Source: Campylobacter lanienae NCTC 13004 (GTDB taxonomy: Bacteria > Campylobacterota > Campylobacteria > Campylobacterales > Campylobacteraceae). From it: DNA of 64,000 bases. The position numbers were made by a program, and so were the translations under genes. Below are positions 63,168-64,000 of the stretch, piece by piece. The stretch covers positions 620,001-684,000 of the forward strand of contig NZ_CP015578.1 in assembly GCF_002139935.1 (NCBI RefSeq). Reading direction: 5' to 3'. Position 1 is the stretch's first letter. Each line of letters begins with the position of its first letter. A model generated the notes under the pieces. It was not told where the DNA came from and did not search any database. It saw only the letters and a list, made by a program, of their open reading frames with translations.

Positions 63168-63241
63168 GGAGCGGGAAACGAGATTCGAACTCGCGACCCC
63201 AACCTTGGCAAGGTTGTGCTCTACCCCTGAGCTATTCCCGC
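63167..63241 (-). tRNA. tRNA-Gly (anticodon GCC)
   Basis: 75 bases including encoded CCA. Acceptor stem GCGGGAA/TTCCCGC is fully paired; D-arm AGCTCAGGGGTAGAGC, anticodon loop CTTGCCAAG with GCC, T-arm GTTCGAATC. Followed directly by the flgA signal-peptide region. Confidence 0.97.
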
Positions 63242-63287
63242 ATTTTGTAAAATTGAGACGGAATATTATCATATTTTTACCTATTTG

Positions 63288-64000
63288 TCAAGAGATTTTG
63301 TAAATTTTTATCTCTTGATTATCGCAAATTTCACTTTGACCGATATCAGAGATATATATAAAATTTGATAAAGATATTGGTTTTATCATGGAAGGGCTAT
63401 AAATATTATTATTTGTAGCCCTAAATTCGCCATTATTTGCTTGGCCTATTACTATATTTGCCCTACTAGCTTTGAGTTTTAAGTTGCCTTTGAATTTGGC
63501 AATTTGCGACTCTAGCATATAGTTACTCCATCCAGCTACTCTCTTGATATATGGTATTACGGCGATATATGTTGCTAATAAACACGACATTGGATTGCCA
63601 GGTAATACAAAGATAAGTTTATTATCTTTTTTATAGCATTTTGTTGGTTTAGCTGGGCGTGCATCAATTGAGTTAAATAGTGGTTTGAAATCAAGCGAAT
63701 TTAATACTTCACTCATATAGTCAGCCTCTCCTTTGCTAGCGCCACCGCTTGTGATGATGATATCATAATCCAAAGAGTTATTAATAGCTTCTTTTATGGA
63801 TGAAAATTCATCTTTTAAAATCCCTTTATATTCACTTTTAAATCCATTTTGACTTAATGCTGATATAATCCCAAGGGCATTTGCGTTATATATGGATAAT
63901 TCATCACACTCTCCCCACGGCTCATTTATCTCATCTCCACTGCTAAAAATAGCGATTCTAGGTTCTCTAAGCACCTTAATATAGCTAACTCCTTGAGCGG
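63288..64000 (-). CDS. moeA: Molybdopterin molybdotransferase MoeA (5' end outside window)
   Basis: At least 237 residues of the C-terminal two thirds. MoeA inserts molybdate into adenylated molybdopterin. Diagnostic: PRIAIFSSGDEI, YNANALGI, SGGASKGEADYM and LPGNPMSCLLATYIAV; domain IV follows to the end. A GTG at 63974 is in frame but internal to the conserved region (upstream codons read AQGVSYIK), so the gene continues beyond the window edge. No other molybdenum gene is visible. Confidence 0.93.
   Translation of the reverse strand, partial: AQGVSYIKVLREPRIAIFSSGDEINEPWGECDELSIYNANALGIISALSQNGFKSEYKGILKDEFSSIKEAINNSLDYDIIITSGGASKGEADYMSEVLNSLDFKPLFNSIDARPAKPTKCYKKDNKLIFVLPGNPMSCLLATYIAVIPYIKRVAGWSNYMLESQIAKFKGNLKLKASRANIVIGQANNGEFRATNNNIYSPSMIKPISLSNFIYISDIGQSEICDNQEIKIYKIS

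Noticed and set aside
63168-63272. Extension of flgA through the tRNA gene
   Set aside because: The sequence folds as a complete tRNA-Gly, and the translated segment is not a plausible protein start.

Overview
The window is a low-GC, densely coded chromosomal segment of a Campylobacter (Campylobacterota). The evidence is the futalosine menaquinone genes mqnC and mqnE, a docA-docB pair, a CheB without receiver domain, the FlgS kinase, TATAAT promoters with an upstream T-rich block rather than a clear -35 box, and gene order shared with C. jejuni in blocks (ftsE-ftsX-M23-pyrH-rpoZ-spoT-tyrS-NPD-amidase-mnmC; galU-pgi-dps; ddl-YefM-hydrolase-murF; flgB-flgC-fliE-ftsI; clpS-clpA-aat). The blocks are joined differently from C. 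jejuni as I remember it, so a species of the fetus/hyointestinalis/lanienae side of the genus is likely; I cannot name the species.

Layout. 1-12 kb (+): ftsE (5' end outside the window), ftsX, an EnvC-like degenerate M23 protein, pyrH, rpoZ, bifunctional spoT, tyrS, an FMN enzyme, a cell-wall amidase, mnmC and an unknown Cys-containing protein. 12-16.7 kb (-): a DsbB-type membrane protein followed by two overlapping dynamin-like GTPases. 16.7-24.6 kb: a DUF234/PD-(D/E)XK-like gene overlapping flgS, then galU, pgi, dps, yceI (-), a HIT protein (-), a short DJ-1-like protein, thiL and truD. 24.6-24.95 kb: G-poor AT-rich non-coding DNA. 24.95-27.7 kb (-): docA-docB. 27.8-28.1 kb: rnpB (RNase P RNA). 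28.1-31 kb (-): flaG-fliD-fliS-fliT-like, with candidate sigma-28 and sigma-54 promoters. 31.1-32.7 kb: an unknown gene, rsmD and yigZ. 32.65-33.65 kb: a 1-kb non-coding block with a long perfect inverted repeat and two diverged copies of a repeat element. 33.7-43.4 kb: mqnC (-), an MFS transporter, cheB-cheR (-), a FapA/DUF342 protein, ruvA, ddl, an orphan YefM-like protein, an alpha/beta hydrolase and a membrane-anchored murF. 43.4-46.3 kb (-): a pseudopilin, a GT-C-like membrane protein and an MFS exporter. 46.3-49.2 kb (-): mqnE, purine permease and phosphoribosyltransferase. 49.3-52.3 kb (-): flgB-flgC-fliE-ftsI behind a candidate sigma-54 promoter. 52.3-56.5 kb (-): smpB, a thioredoxin-like lipoprotein and the N-degron genes clpS-clpA-aat. 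56.5-64 kb (-): moeA (5' end outside the window), tRNA-Gly(GCC), flgA, coaD, tmk, hisS, speA, cysE and aspB.

Themes. Septal peptidoglycan handling is represented by FtsEX, an EnvC-like activator, an Ami-type amidase, FtsI, MurF and Ddl. Flagella and chemotaxis are represented by FlgS, FlgB/C, FliE, FlgA, FlaG/FliD/FliS, CheB/R and DocB. There is no phage, IS transposase, CRISPR array or rRNA operon. The least explained parts are the repeat block at 32.65-33.65 kb, the G-poor spacer at 24.6 kb, the dynamin pair linked to a DsbB-like gene, and the flgA gene that has no ordinary start codon next to the tRNA.
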